Assembly: GCF_000763385.1 (NCBI RefSeq) | Contig: NZ_JQFA01000002.1 | Span: forward strand, 1,612,001 to 1,676,000 | Direction of reading: 5' to 3' | DNA from: Leptolyngbya sp. KIOST-1 | Lineage (GTDB): Bacteria > Cyanobacteriota > Cyanobacteriia > Phormidesmidales > Phormidesmidaceae | Length of the DNA: 64,000 nt | Part shown: piece after piece, positions 35,452 through 43,420 of the stretch | Position numbering within the stretch: position 1 is the first letter of the stretch | How the letters are laid out: each line of letters opens with the position of its first letter | Program-made: the position numbers and the translations under genes | The notes under the pieces: model-generated | Database searches by the model: none | What the model saw: only the letters and a program-made list of their open reading frames with translations | Told to the model about the DNA's origin: nothing

Positions 35452-35727
35452 ATGACTCAACGACAAGTTGAAATTTTTGTAGCCGGTTGCCCTCGGTGCG
35501 ACGAGGCCGTGGCTCTGGTGCAGCAGATGAGCTGTACAGCCTGCCAGATTCAAGTTTGGGATGTGCGCAGTGAGCAAATCACGGCCACCGCTCGTCAAAA
35601 ACTGGAGGACTACGGCATCCATCGGCTTCCCGCCGTGGTGGTCGATGGCGAATTGGTGGACTGTTGCCGTCAACAGCAGCCGATTTCCCGCGACGCTCTG
35701 GCGGCGACGGGGATAGGGCAGGGGTAG
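35452..35727 (+). CDS. Thioredoxin/glutaredoxin-like protein of a mer-type operon
   Basis: 91 residues. FVAGCPRCDEAVALV gives a thioredoxin-type CxxC; a second Cys pair (SCTAC) and a CC (VDCCRQQ) follow. The cis-Pro is in HRLPAVVVDGELV. Such small redoxins occur beside merR/merF genes lacking a mercuric reductase and probably pass or reduce thiol-bound metal in the cytoplasm. First gene of the operon, 10 bases before merR, under a MerR-type promoter. Confidence 0.85.
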   Translation: MTQRQVEIFVAGCPRCDEAVALVQQMSCTACQIQVWDVRSEQITATARQKLEDYGIHRLPAVVVDGELVDCCRQQQPISRDALAATGIGQG

Positions 35728-35737
35728 AACCACCGTC

Positions 35738-36169
35738 ATGTTAATTCGCGATCTGAGTCGGGCCGCTGGGGTGCCCGCTTCCACCATTCGCTATTACGAG
35801 CAGCTGGGGCTGCTGCAAGCCCCCCAGCGCAGCGCGGCTCAGTATCGCCTCTACGGAACTGCCGATGTGGAGCGGCTGCGCTTTATCCAAAAAGCCAAGC
35901 GGCTAGGGCTATCGCTGACGGAAATTGGTCAGCTGATTGCGTTGCGTGCCGGGGGCACAGCGCCCTGCCAACAGCTTAAAGCGATGGTGTCCAGCCATCT
36001 CCAGCAGCTCGATCAACAAATTGCCGAGCTGCAAGCCCTCCGCCAGGAACTGGCTACCTACTACGCTAACCTGGCGGCACAACTTCCCGACGATGCTACT
36101 GTTCCAACCGAAACCCTTTGTCAGGGAACCATCTGCGGCTTTATTGAACAGGTATCCCATGCCCCCTAG
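35738..36169 (+). CDS. MerR-family heavy-metal regulator
   Basis: 143 residues. The winged helix ASTIRYYEQLGLLQAP...QYRLYGTADVERL is followed by the dimer helix. Metal-site Cys are TAPCQQL and the C-terminal ETLCQGTICGFIE, the three-Cys layout of MerR/CadR-type sensors. It is the second gene of its own operon, so it likely autoregulates through 35396-35425. Its end overlaps the merF-like start by 11 bases. Confidence 0.9.
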   Translation: MLIRDLSRAAGVPASTIRYYEQLGLLQAPQRSAAQYRLYGTADVERLRFIQKAKRLGLSLTEIGQLIALRAGGTAPCQQLKAMVSSHLQQLDQQIAELQALRQELATYYANLAAQLPDDATVPTETLCQGTICGFIEQVSHAP

Positions 36170-36371
36170 AAACACCTTGATCGCTAGTCTAATTGGCACC
36201 GTAGTGGTGGCCCTCTGCTGCTTTACACCGATGCTGGTGATTCTACTCAGTCCCCTAGGATTGGCGGTCTGGGTAGGCTATCTCAATGTTGTCCTGCTGC
36301 CGCTGTTGGGCGTCTTGATTGCTCTAACAGTGGTGGCCTATCGACAGCATCGCCGCTGCTGTGCGAAGTAG
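36159..36371 (+). CDS. merF: MerF-like mercuric ion transport protein
   Basis: 70 residues in two helices. ALCCFTPMLVILL carries the paired Cys of MerF/MerT helix 1; GYLNVVLLPLLG starts helix 2; the tail RQHRRCCAK gives the second Cys pair. MerF carries Hg(II) across the inner membrane to the cytoplasm. Start ATG 36159 overlaps the merR end. No merA or merP nearby. It could serve another soft metal. Confidence 0.85.
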   Translation: MPPRNTLIASLIGTVVVALCCFTPMLVILLSPLGLAVWVGYLNVVLLPLLGVLIALTVVAYRQHRRCCAK

Positions 36372-36406
36372 ATCAATTCAGGAAAAGTCCATTTAGGAGA
36401 CCACTG

Positions 36407-36871
36407 ATGAGCGACTGTTGTACTGACCAACCAACTACCGCCACGCAATCCCCTCAACACTGCCCCCGCAATAGGGCTAAGGGCAAACCCGTGCCGCTGA
36501 TTACCCTTAAGAGTTTGCTGGTGCCCAGTGCTCTGGCGCAGCTCAACGCCCAGCAGAGCTACCGATTTTGCGCTAGCCCTGACTGCCCGGTGGTTTACTT
36601 TGGTGCCGACGGGCAAACCTTTGAAACCGATCGCCTCAAGGTGCCGGTCTTTGCCAAAGATCCTGGCCCGGAAGTGCCGGTGTGCTACTGCTTTGACTGG
36701 CGACGGCAGCAGCTCCGCAATCCGACCAACCGACGCGCCCTTGACGACATTACGGCCCATATTCAAGCCCAGCGCTGCGGCTGCGAGGTGAACAATCCCC
36801 AGGGACGCTGTTGTTTGGCAAATGTGCGATCAACAATGGCTGTATCAAGTGAAATGGATTCTGGATCATGA
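36407..36871 (+). CDS. CopZ-like iron-sulfur metallochaperone domain protein
   Basis: 154 residues. The Cys pattern (SDCC, HCPRN, RFCASPDCPVVYF, VCYCFDW, CGCEVNNP, GRCCLANV) and LITLKSLLVP match the N-terminal zinc/[2Fe-2S] domain of Archaeoglobus CopZ and its stand-alone relatives. The HMA copper-binding domain is absent; the last 15 residues (RSTMAVSSEMDSGS) look non-family, so the end may be altered. Fourth gene of the mer-like operon, 35 bases after merF. It probably reduces or delivers metal to MerF or to a sink. Confidence 0.85.
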   Translation: MSDCCTDQPTTATQSPQHCPRNRAKGKPVPLITLKSLLVPSALAQLNAQQSYRFCASPDCPVVYFGADGQTFETDRLKVPVFAKDPGPEVPVCYCFDWRRQQLRNPTNRRALDDITAHIQAQRCGCEVNNPQGRCCLANVRSTMAVSSEMDSGS

Positions 36872-36904
36872 CAGAGTCCTGTCATTTTGCTCAGACCTGT
36901 TCCA

Positions 36905-36921
36905 TTTCACCCGCATTTCAT
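36905..36921 (+). promoter_or_regulatory. TTTCAC-N5-TTTCAT box
   Basis: Direct repeat with one mismatch, spacer CCGCA, 100 bases before the DUF305 lipoprotein start. Confidence 0.6.
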
Positions 36922-37020
36922 TTTTGAGTGTCAAACTTAGAACCGACAGTTGTGCCGGGCGCGTCAGCGCGCTTGAAAGCGAGCAATCGCCTTTGTGATG
37001 AAAAAGAGGTTTGACATCCG

Positions 37021-37686
37021 ATGACTCTGAGACGACTATTAGCTTCGTGGATAGTAGTGGGCGGACTGGTGTCCCTACCTGTAATGGTGAGCGCGTGCGG
37101 CACGTCATCCCCGGCACCTAAAGAATCAGACTCTGCCGCTATGCCCATGGGAGATGAACCCATGGCCGACCATTCCATGATGATGGATCTCGGCCCTAGT
37201 GACGAGGAGTTCGACTTACGGTTTATTGACGGCATGATTTTGCATCACCAGGGTGCAGTCATGATGGCTGAATCGGCTTTGCAAAATTCGCAGCGTGATG
37301 AAGTCAAGCAGTTGGCAGAGGAGATCATCGCCGCTCAGCAGGTCGAGATTGACCGCATGCAGCAATGGCGACAAGCGTGGTACCCAAATGCCAGCCAAGA
37401 GCCCGTCATGTACCATGCAGCCATGGGACATTCCATGGCTATGACGCCTGATATGCAGGCCACCATGATGATGAGTGGCGACTTGGGCGCTGCCGATGAT
37501 GAATTTGACCTACGTTTTATCAATGGCATGATTCCCCACCATGAGGGGGCATTAGCTATGGCGCAAGATGCCCTAGAGAAAAGTAGCCGACCAGACGTTC
37601 AACAACTCGCCCAAGATATTGTATCGACCCAGCAGGTCGAAATTGATCAAATGGAGCAGTGGCGAAAAGACTGGTACGGCCAGTAA
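37021..37686 (+). CDS. DUF305 lipoprotein with two DUF305 units (CopM-like)
   Basis: 221 residues. Lipobox VSAC (residue 26 Cys). A Met/His-rich linker (MPMGDEPMADHSMMM) leads to two DUF305 copies: DLRFIDGMILHHQGAVMMAE and DLRFINGMIPHHEGALAMAQ, each with the D-M-HH core, and a Met-rich spacer between them. Synechocystis CopM is a DUF305 protein that binds Cu(I) in the periplasm. Probably periplasmic copper buffering. Followed by a strong terminator. Confidence 0.88.
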   Translation: MTLRRLLASWIVVGGLVSLPVMVSACGTSSPAPKESDSAAMPMGDEPMADHSMMMDLGPSDEEFDLRFIDGMILHHQGAVMMAESALQNSQRDEVKQLAEEIIAAQQVEIDRMQQWRQAWYPNASQEPVMYHAAMGHSMAMTPDMQATMMMSGDLGAADDEFDLRFINGMIPHHEGALAMAQDALEKSSRPDVQQLAQDIVSTQQVEIDQMEQWRKDWYGQ

Positions 37687-37709
37687 TTTCGTTGACGAAT
37701 AAAATTTGG

Positions 37710-37742
37710 CAGGCCTCACTCCAAAAACTGAGGCCTGTTTTT
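37710..37742 (+). terminator. Rho-independent terminator
   Basis: A nine-base stem CAGGCCTCA/TGAGGCCTG with a ten-base loop, followed by TTTTT, 23 bases after the DUF305 stop. Confidence 0.9.
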
Positions 37743-37941
37743 CATGGAATATTTTCTGGCCTTAATTTTTAGAACTCAACAAGCAAAAAACTGTCGATGT
37801 GACTAAATAATCAGATGCGGGAAACCTATTGCAGCACCTTATCTAGATGCCATCTGGCCAACAATACTAAGCTTTTTCCGCAATCGCCTTAATCGCAACG
37901 ACTGGACGAGACAAAAAAACACTTTCTGAATTGAGTAGAGT

Positions 37942-37958
37942 TTTCACGTTCATTTCAT
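37942..37958 (+). promoter_or_regulatory. TTTCAC-N5-TTTCAT box
   Basis: Direct repeat with one mismatch, spacer GTTCA, 153 bases before the atypical regulator start. The rest of 37743-38110 is AT-rich and holds no gene I can see. Confidence 0.65.
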
Positions 37959-38110
37959 TTTTACTTGCCATACTGTAGCGACAAACACTGAAAGACTCAG
38001 AAAGCTTGATGCTAAGAGTGTTAAGAAGAGCCTATGTTCTAGCGCCTAGAATAGGCTTTATTTTGCCCTGCTTTCTGGTGCTTTCACTTTAGAGAGTGAG
38101 GTGGGTTTAT

Positions 38111-38839
38111 ATGGCCAAACATATTCTTGTCATAGAAAATGAATCTAGCTTTTCTCGTTTAATTGAGTCCGAGCTAATCCAAGAGAGCTACCTCGTCAGT
38201 GTTTATCAAGATGGTTTTAGCGGCCTTGTCAACGTTCGCCAAATTGAGCCAGACGCGCTAATTATTAGCTCGTCTATTTCTGATTTAACAGCTATTGATA
38301 TATGCAGAAGGCTAAGGACTACAGGCAATCCAATTCCCATTCTCTATATCGATAAGGACACTACTCCTCAAAAGCAAGCGGCTGTTCTAGAAGCAGGGGC
38401 TGATGCCTATGTCACTACACCCATAAGTCTAGATTTAGTTTTGGCTCACATTAAAGTTTTTTTAAGGAGAAACAATAGCGAAGATGCATCGAGAATACTT
38501 GTCTTCTCTGATGTGACACTCAGCCACTACAGCCGGACGGTATATCGAGGCGGTCATGAATTAACCCTGACAGCCAAGGAGTTCGATTTACTGGCTTACT
38601 TTCTTGAGCACCCTAAGGAAGCGCTTAAAAAAACACAGATCATTGATGCTGTTTGGAGCTACGACTGCGATCTTGGCCATGAGAGCAACGTGCTCCAGTT
38701 TTACATTTGCTCTCTGCGAAAAAAGATGGAAGACGGTCAAAAAGAACGGCTAATCCACACCATTCGAGGGTTTGGATACATTCTCAAGACTGCTGCTAGG
38801 GGGCGATCTAGAAATTCCCTCTCTCTAGCTTTGGCGTAG
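38111..38839 (+). CDS. OmpR-type regulator with degenerate (pseudo-)receiver domain
   Basis: 242 residues from MAKHILVIENESSFS. The N-terminal receiver fold lacks the phosphorylation machinery: Ser53 stands where the acceptor Asp belongs (DALIISSSI), Asp81 replaces the switch Thr (ILYIDKD) and Thr103 replaces the conserved Lys (YVTTPIS). The acidic pair after beta1 is E-N-E. The C-terminal winged helix is intact (LTLTAKEFDLLAYFLEHP, SNVLQFYICSLRKKM, IRGFGYILK). It should bind DNA without phosphorylation by a histidine kinase, or through ligand or protein contact. It sits before tolC (about 40 bases) with a metal box upstream, and no kinase gene is adjacent. Confidence 0.88.
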   Translation: MAKHILVIENESSFSRLIESELIQESYLVSVYQDGFSGLVNVRQIEPDALIISSSISDLTAIDICRRLRTTGNPIPILYIDKDTTPQKQAAVLEAGADAYVTTPISLDLVLAHIKVFLRRNNSEDASRILVFSDVTLSHYSRTVYRGGHELTLTAKEFDLLAYFLEHPKEALKKTQIIDAVWSYDCDLGHESNVLQFYICSLRKKMEDGQKERLIHTIRGFGYILKTAARGRSRNSLSLALA

Positions 38840-38879
38840 TTTATTTGTTGATTTAAGAGCACTCATTTCTTTGTTAAAC

Positions 38880-40286
38880 ATGCGTCAAAATTGTCGACTT
38901 TCTACATCTACCCTAGCCAGTCTGGCCATGGTGATTGCGTTGGATGTTGCTCCCCTGACTGCATCTAGAGCCCTTGCTCAATCTTTGCCTCAGCCAGGAG
39001 AAGATACCTCACGACTTGACCGTCTTTCCCCTGAGCCTAGTCCGCTATTTTTGCCAACTCAGCCAGAAGTTGTTGAAATTACTACGACAGAGACTCTCTC
39101 TATAGAAGAAGCTTTTGAGCTAGCATTGCGCAACAACGAAGATCTTCAGATTGCCTTACTAGAGCTAGAACGCAGTCAGTTTGCCCTTAGAGAAGCTAGA
39201 GCAGAACTGTATCCAACCGTTGGTTTAGCATCAACATTACAAAGTAATAGCGAAGAGAATGACAACCAAACGACTTTAAGAGGAGACCTTGAGGCCCTTT
39301 ATGACTTGGGCTTGTCAGGGGGTAGACAAGCCAGAATACAAGTAGCCGAAGAGCAAATTCGGGTCGCTGAACTAGATATCAACCGGCGTAGGGCTCAACT
39401 GCTGCTCGATACCGCCAATGATTATTACGCCTTACAGCTGACCGTTGAGCAAATTCGGATTAGCCAGGCCTTTTTAGATGAAGCGGAGCGCAATCTACAG
39501 GACACAATTTTAAGAGAGCGTGCTGGCGTAGGCACTCAGTTTGACGTGCTACGGGCAGAAGTGCAGGTGGCCAATGCCCGCCAAGACTTGACGCAGGTTC
39601 AAAGCCAACGACAAATTGCGCAGAGACAACTATCACGCAGGCTAAATTTACCAGCTTCAGTAAATGTTGAGACGTTGCCTGTCGAAATTGCTGGAGGCTG
39701 GCCGCTGACCTTAGAGGAAAGTATTGTACTGGCCTATCAAAGTCGCGTTGAGCTATCGCAGGTTTTGGCCCAACGCACGATTGCCCAACGCCAGAGACAA
39801 ATTGCCCTGGCAGCGGTAAGACCTAACCTTAGCTTAGTTGCCAACTACGGCCTTCAGCAGGCTTTGAGCGGCAATTCAACGGCACTGAATGATGGGTTCA
39901 GCGTGGGCGCTAGATTACAGTGGCAACTCTTTGATGGGGGTGCTGCTTCAGCATCGGCGGCTCAGCAAGATAAGGAGTCTGAAATTGCAGAAACTCAGTT
40001 CTCCCAAACTCGCAACAGTATTCGCTTGGAAGTTGAAGATGCTTATTTTAATTTAACGGCTAATCAAGAAAATATCACTACGGCTACTGTAGCGGTACAG
40101 CAAGCGCAGGAGGCACTTCGATTGGCCAACTTGCGGTTTAATGCAGGTGTAGGCACTCAACTAGACGTATTAAGTGCCATTGGGGATTTAGCTGAAGCAG
40201 AAGGCAATTTAGCAAACGCCATCATAGACTACAATCGGTCGTTGGCTGCAATACAAAGAGCAACTGAACAACCTTATTTAGACTAG
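38880..40286 (+). CDS. TolC-family outer-membrane efflux protein
   Basis: 468 residues from MRQNCRLSTSTL. Signal peptide ends RALA-QS. Two duplicated OEP helical-hairpin/beta-strand units: LALRNNEDLQIALLELE, RAQLLLDTANDYYAL, and LANLRFNAGVGTQLDVLSAI, with the family's G-V-G-T-Q-x-D-V-L motif twice. It forms the trimeric exit channel for RND or ABC pumps; here the CusB/CusA-type genes lie 1.4 kb downstream on the same strand, separated by two peptide genes on the other strand. Followed by a hairpin terminator. Confidence 0.9.
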   Translation: MRQNCRLSTSTLASLAMVIALDVAPLTASRALAQSLPQPGEDTSRLDRLSPEPSPLFLPTQPEVVEITTTETLSIEEAFELALRNNEDLQIALLELERSQFALREARAELYPTVGLASTLQSNSEENDNQTTLRGDLEALYDLGLSGGRQARIQVAEEQIRVAELDINRRRAQLLLDTANDYYALQLTVEQIRISQAFLDEAERNLQDTILRERAGVGTQFDVLRAEVQVANARQDLTQVQSQRQIAQRQLSRRLNLPASVNVETLPVEIAGGWPLTLEESIVLAYQSRVELSQVLAQRTIAQRQRQIALAAVRPNLSLVANYGLQQALSGNSTALNDGFSVGARLQWQLFDGGAASASAAQQDKESEIAETQFSQTRNSIRLEVEDAYFNLTANQENITTATVAVQQAQEALRLANLRFNAGVGTQLDVLSAIGDLAEAEGNLANAIIDYNRSLAAIQRATEQPYLD

Positions 40287-40355
40287 TTTTTGCAGATCTG
40301 CTCAAATACCCCGGTTAGACTTTTTCTGAAATATAAAGTAAATTAAAGTCAAAAA

Positions 40356-40390
40356 AAAGCCCATCGTAGCGTTAATCTACGGTGGGCTTT
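40356..40390. terminator. Hairpin terminator after tolC
   Basis: AAAGCCCATCGTAG / CTACGGTGGGCTTT, a 14-base near-perfect stem with a seven-base loop. A-run before and T-run soon after, so it can work in both directions. Confidence 0.85.
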
Positions 40391-40501
40391 GCAGTTTTTA
40401 GAGTGAGTAAGGTAACTTGAATCTGTCTGTGAAGAGAAGCTGCCCCCTGAAGAAACTAAAGAGTCATTACTCTTTTTGCTTTTCTCAAAGGCGATCGCTG
40501 A

Positions 40502-40678
40502 CTATTTCCCTCTGTATTCAGCGTTGTGAAACCTAAGTTCGCCAAGGGAGACAATGCCATCCCCATTCAGATCAGCAGATAAATCATTAAGATTTGTCTG
40601 TCCTGAAGCACTTGCCACAGGCGATAGCACCATTGAAGCCATTGCAATTGTCAGCACGGAAAGAAAGTACTTTTTCAT
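40502..40678 (-). CDS. Small secreted peptide A (EF-hand-like)
   Basis: 58 residues from MKKYFLSVLTIAMASMVL. Signal peptide ends ASA-SG. The mature part has QTNLNDLSADLNGDGIVSLG then ELRFHN-AEYRGK: D-L-N-G-D-G-I-V-S-x-x-E is an EF-hand/dockerin-like calcium loop. A paralogue (peptide B, 41100-41270) shares the signal, QTNL and the HN-YRG end but lacks the loop. Both have the same upstream element. The longer open frame has a non-peptide N-terminus and is rejected. Function unknown. Confidence 0.65.
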   Translation of the reverse strand: MKKYFLSVLTIAMASMVLSPVASASGQTNLNDLSADLNGDGIVSLGELRFHNAEYRGK

Positions 40679-40784
40679 TTTATTCTCTATGAAAGCAACT
40701 AGATTTCGCCTTGCATTCATCAGCGAAACTCCTATCATCGTAGATCTTCTGGTCAAATATTGGCTGATAATTGCATAAGCTAAT

Positions 40785-40812
40785 AATGAAAGTTTTATTA
40801 GAAAAATTAGAG
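40785..40812 (-). promoter_or_regulatory. Conserved upstream element of peptide A
   Basis: This 28-base stretch (AATGAAAGTTTTATTAGAAA...) is identical except for one base to 41376-41403, and each lies 105-135 bases upstream of its peptide gene. Confidence 0.6.
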
Positions 40813-40997
40813 CAAAGTTTATGGCCATTAAATCATATAGCACACCCTACTCTAGTGAGGTGCGAATCAAGAGATAAGGCTGCCATGCAGCAAGATTTTC
40901 AATTTTCTGCTGTGCCTCACTTGATTAAGAGGGGCTATATAGTACTTTGCTTGTTAGATCTTCTTAAACATAACGAGACACTATATGCTTTTCCAAA

Positions 40998-41030
40998 AAA
41001 GCCACCAGGCTTTTGAGCAATGGTGGCTTT
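40998..41030 (-). terminator. Terminator downstream of peptide B
   Basis: AAAGCCACCA / TGGTGGCTTT with a 13-base loop; on the minus strand a T-run follows. The stretch 40813-41000 holds no convincing gene; the open plus frame at 40771-41016 lacks any protein-like features. Confidence 0.75.
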
Positions 41031-41061
41031 AGAGTCTATTGAGATGAGCGACATCTTGATG

Positions 41062-41089
41062 AGTGATAGCGATTTGAAGCGCTATCACT
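41062..41089 (-). other. Perfect hairpin in the 3' region of peptide B
   Basis: AGTGATAGCG / CGCTATCACT, ten-base perfect stem, eight-base loop, 11 bases after the peptide B stop. No T-run on either strand, so it may stabilise the mRNA rather than terminate. Confidence 0.6.
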
Positions 41090-41099
41090 TAAAAAAAGT

Positions 41100-41270
41100 C
41101 TATGAACCCCTATAATCACGGTTATGCTGAATAAGTTCACTCATGGTTACAGGTCTGCCTTTTTCGGCAGCTAAGCCACGGAGGTTAGTTTGGCTAGAGG
41201 CACTGGCCACAGGAGCAAAGGCAATTGTAGCTAGTGCAATAGTTAGTGCAGAAAGAACATATTTTTTCAT
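41100..41270 (-). CDS. Small secreted peptide B, paralogue of peptide A
   Basis: 56 residues, MKKYVLSALTIALATIAF and onward, signal peptide ending ASA-SS. The mature part is QTNLRGLAAEKGRPVTMSE and ends LIQHNRDYRGS. Compared with peptide A the signal, QTNL.(D/G)L and HN.(E/D)YRG are kept while the EF-hand-like loop is not. AGGAGAAGACA precedes the start. Too short for a 60-residue cut-off. It lies between tolC and the cusB/cusA-type genes on the opposite strand. Confidence 0.65.
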   Translation of the reverse strand: MKKYVLSALTIALATIAFAPVASASSQTNLRGLAAEKGRPVTMSELIQHNRDYRGS

Positions 41271-41375
41271 TGTCTTCTCCTTGAGAACTGCTAGGATCCG
41301 CGCTTGGTTATTGGCGGAAGTTTTGTCATAGTAGATCCCATTTCAGCTAATTTGGTGATAGCTACCTAAGTCAAG

Positions 41376-41403
41376 AATGAAAGTTTTGTTAGAAAAATTA
41401 GAG
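41376..41403 (-). promoter_or_regulatory. Conserved upstream element of peptide B
   Basis: One base different from 40785-40812; surrounding promoter sequence (TCAT-GTAGATC) is also similar, pointing to duplication of gene plus promoter. Confidence 0.6.
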
Positions 41404-41575
41404 TGCATCTTTTCACTTAGAAACTTTATGAAGTTTTTAAGCTTTTTGAATTAGAGTAGAAGCCTAATCTTATTCGCCATAGTCTTTGCTTAGACGTACT
41501 TTTAGCGCGATTCAGCTTGAACTTTTGGGGGATTTTCTCTGCGCAATCTATTGATTGCTCAATTAAAGCTACAAA

Positions 41576-41592
41576 TTTCATCCTGATTTCAT
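41576..41592 (+). promoter_or_regulatory. TTTCAT-N5-TTTCAT box
   Basis: Exact direct repeat with spacer CCTGA, 75 bases before the CusB-type start codon. Confidence 0.8.
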
Positions 41593-41666
41593 TTTTCTGT
41601 GGGATGTTTGGGGAACGATGGCATTTTTCTCCAAAGACTGTAATTGAGTGGTTCAAGGGCACGCCT

Positions 41667-43313
41667 ATGACAGCTATCTTTGATCGCTTTTGTATCGCGG
41701 CTAGAGGGCGATCGCTCCCTGTAGCCGTCTTGCTGATGCTCTTGCTGGCCCCGGCCGGCGAGGTCTTGGCCCATGCTGGCCATGGAGATGAGTTTCAGGG
41801 GAGTGGAGCTGGAGCATCTCCAACCGGCATTGAGGTTGATTCTGAGATTGCTGACCGTATTGGTCTGACTGTAGAGCCCGTAAAGCGCCAGGTTTTAGCT
41901 TTTGGCGTAAAGGCAACGGGGCAAATTGAAGCCTCGCCGGGGCGACAGGTATCGGTGACGAACCCCGTCGGCGGTACGGTGACTAAGCTGCTGGTGGAGC
42001 CAGGGCAGCGCGTGGAAGCGGGCCAGGCATTAGCCGTCATCACTAGTGGAGAGCTGGCTGAATTGCGAGTGACCGCCCTGGAAAACTCTGCTGAGCGACA
42101 GGGAGACGTGCAGCAGGCCGAGGCCAATTTGCAGCTAGCTCAGCAGACCTATGCCCAACAGCAGCAGATTGCCCTAGGGGCCATTGCAGAAGCCCAAACC
42201 GATCTGCGGGTGGCCCAAGAGCAATACGATCGCGACTCGGAACTAGCCGCGCAAGGGGCGATTGCCCGCCGGGAGCTGCTGGCCTCAGAGGCGGGGCTGG
42301 CCGACGCCAAGCGGGCCTTAACCGAGGCAGAGAGTCGGTTAGAGGTGTTGAATGCCCGTACCGAGGTGGCGCGATCGCAGACTGCTTTGAATGTGGCGCA
42401 ATCTCGCGCTCAGTTGAGTACAGAGACCTACCAAACCCGATTGCAGCAGCTGGGGGCCACGGCTAACCCAGACGGCACCATCACCATCAAAGCGCCGATC
42501 GCAGGCACCATTGCCGATCGCGACGTCACCCTGGGGCAATCCGCCCAGGACGCAGGCGCGGTGCTGATGACTATCGTGGACAATCGCACGGTATTGGCCA
42601 CCGCCAATATTTTTGAAAAAGATCTGCCTCAGGTATCCCCTGGGCAACGGGTGCGAATCACCGTAGCCAGCCTGCCCGATCAAATTTTTGAAGGACAAAT
42701 TACCACGGTTGGTTCGGTAGTTGATGGCGAAACTCGGGTCGTACCTGTGCAGGCCGAGCTAGACAATGCCGATGGTACGCTCAAACCCGGTATGTTTGCG
42801 TCCCTGGAAGTGCTCACCGAGAGCACTTCTGAGGCCGTGATGGCCATTCCCCAGTCAGCGGTGGTAGAAGCCAACGGCCAACCCCTAGTGTTTGTGCGCA
42901 ATGGCAATGCCTTTGAACCCGTTGACGTCACCCTGGGAAGAACGGCGGGCGATCAAGTCGAAGTGCTCAGTGGCCTGTTTGAGGGCGATGAAATCGTTAC
43001 CCAGCGGGCTAACCAGCTCTATGCCCAGTCGTTGCGGGGCGGGAGTGCTGAAGCAGAAGAGGAACCCGCCGCCCCCGTCGAGGCGGCTGCAACTGCGGGC
43101 ATCCCCTGGTGGGCGATGGGGCTGGGCAGTGGTGCGATCGCCATGACCACCTTTGCTGCCGGAATCTGGTGGGCCAGGCGACAGCGTCCGACCTATGCCC
43201 TAGCGATCGGTGACGAGGCGGTTTCGCCTTCAGCACAAGGGCATCCTCGCTACGGCACTGGGCCAACCCTTGCTGCTCCCCTGGTCGAAGAGGGAGAGCC
43301 TTCGCGTAAGTAG
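41667..43313 (+). CDS. cusB: RND efflux periplasmic adaptor (CusB/CzcB type)
   Basis: 548 residues from MTAIFDRFCIAARG. A longer open frame includes the regulatory box and is rejected. Signal segment ends VLAHAG; HAGHGDEF is a His-rich N-terminus. Lipoyl/barrel-sandwich halves (GGTVTKLLVEPGQRVEAGQ and ITIKAPIAGTIADRDVTLG) flank a long coiled coil (about 150-260). Beta-barrel and membrane-proximal domains follow. Unusually, a C-terminal membrane helix (WWAMGLGSGAIAMTTFAAG) and a 45-residue tail are present. It bridges the RND pump to TolC. The metal (Cu/Ag, Ni, Co or Zn) is not provable; context favours copper/silver. Confidence 0.88.
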   Translation: MTAIFDRFCIAARGRSLPVAVLLMLLLAPAGEVLAHAGHGDEFQGSGAGASPTGIEVDSEIADRIGLTVEPVKRQVLAFGVKATGQIEASPGRQVSVTNPVGGTVTKLLVEPGQRVEAGQALAVITSGELAELRVTALENSAERQGDVQQAEANLQLAQQTYAQQQQIALGAIAEAQTDLRVAQEQYDRDSELAAQGAIARRELLASEAGLADAKRALTEAESRLEVLNARTEVARSQTALNVAQSRAQLSTETYQTRLQQLGATANPDGTITIKAPIAGTIADRDVTLGQSAQDAGAVLMTIVDNRTVLATANIFEKDLPQVSPGQRVRITVASLPDQIFEGQITTVGSVVDGETRVVPVQAELDNADGTLKPGMFASLEVLTESTSEAVMAIPQSAVVEANGQPLVFVRNGNAFEPVDVTLGRTAGDQVEVLSGLFEGDEIVTQRANQLYAQSLRGGSAEAEEEPAAPVEAAATAGIPWWAMGLGSGAIAMTTFAAGIWWARRQRPTYALAIGDEAVSPSAQGHPRYGTGPTLAAPLVEEGEPSRK

Positions 43314-43420
43314 CTGTGGTAATGACTGGGAAGTGTCTTTCCAGATGGTGGGCAATGCCCACCCTACGACTACAACGGCCATGGTGAGCCACCTACCCTG
43401 CCAAATTTTGAACAACAGCG

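Noticed and set aside
37021-37686. Single DUF305 protein with a random Met-rich tail
   Set aside because: A second full DUF305 core (D-L-R-F-I-N-G-M-I-P-H-H) is clearly present, so it is a tandem duplication.
40771-41016. 81-residue plus-strand open frame between the peptide genes
   Set aside because: It overlaps the conserved promoter element and terminator and shows no protein features.
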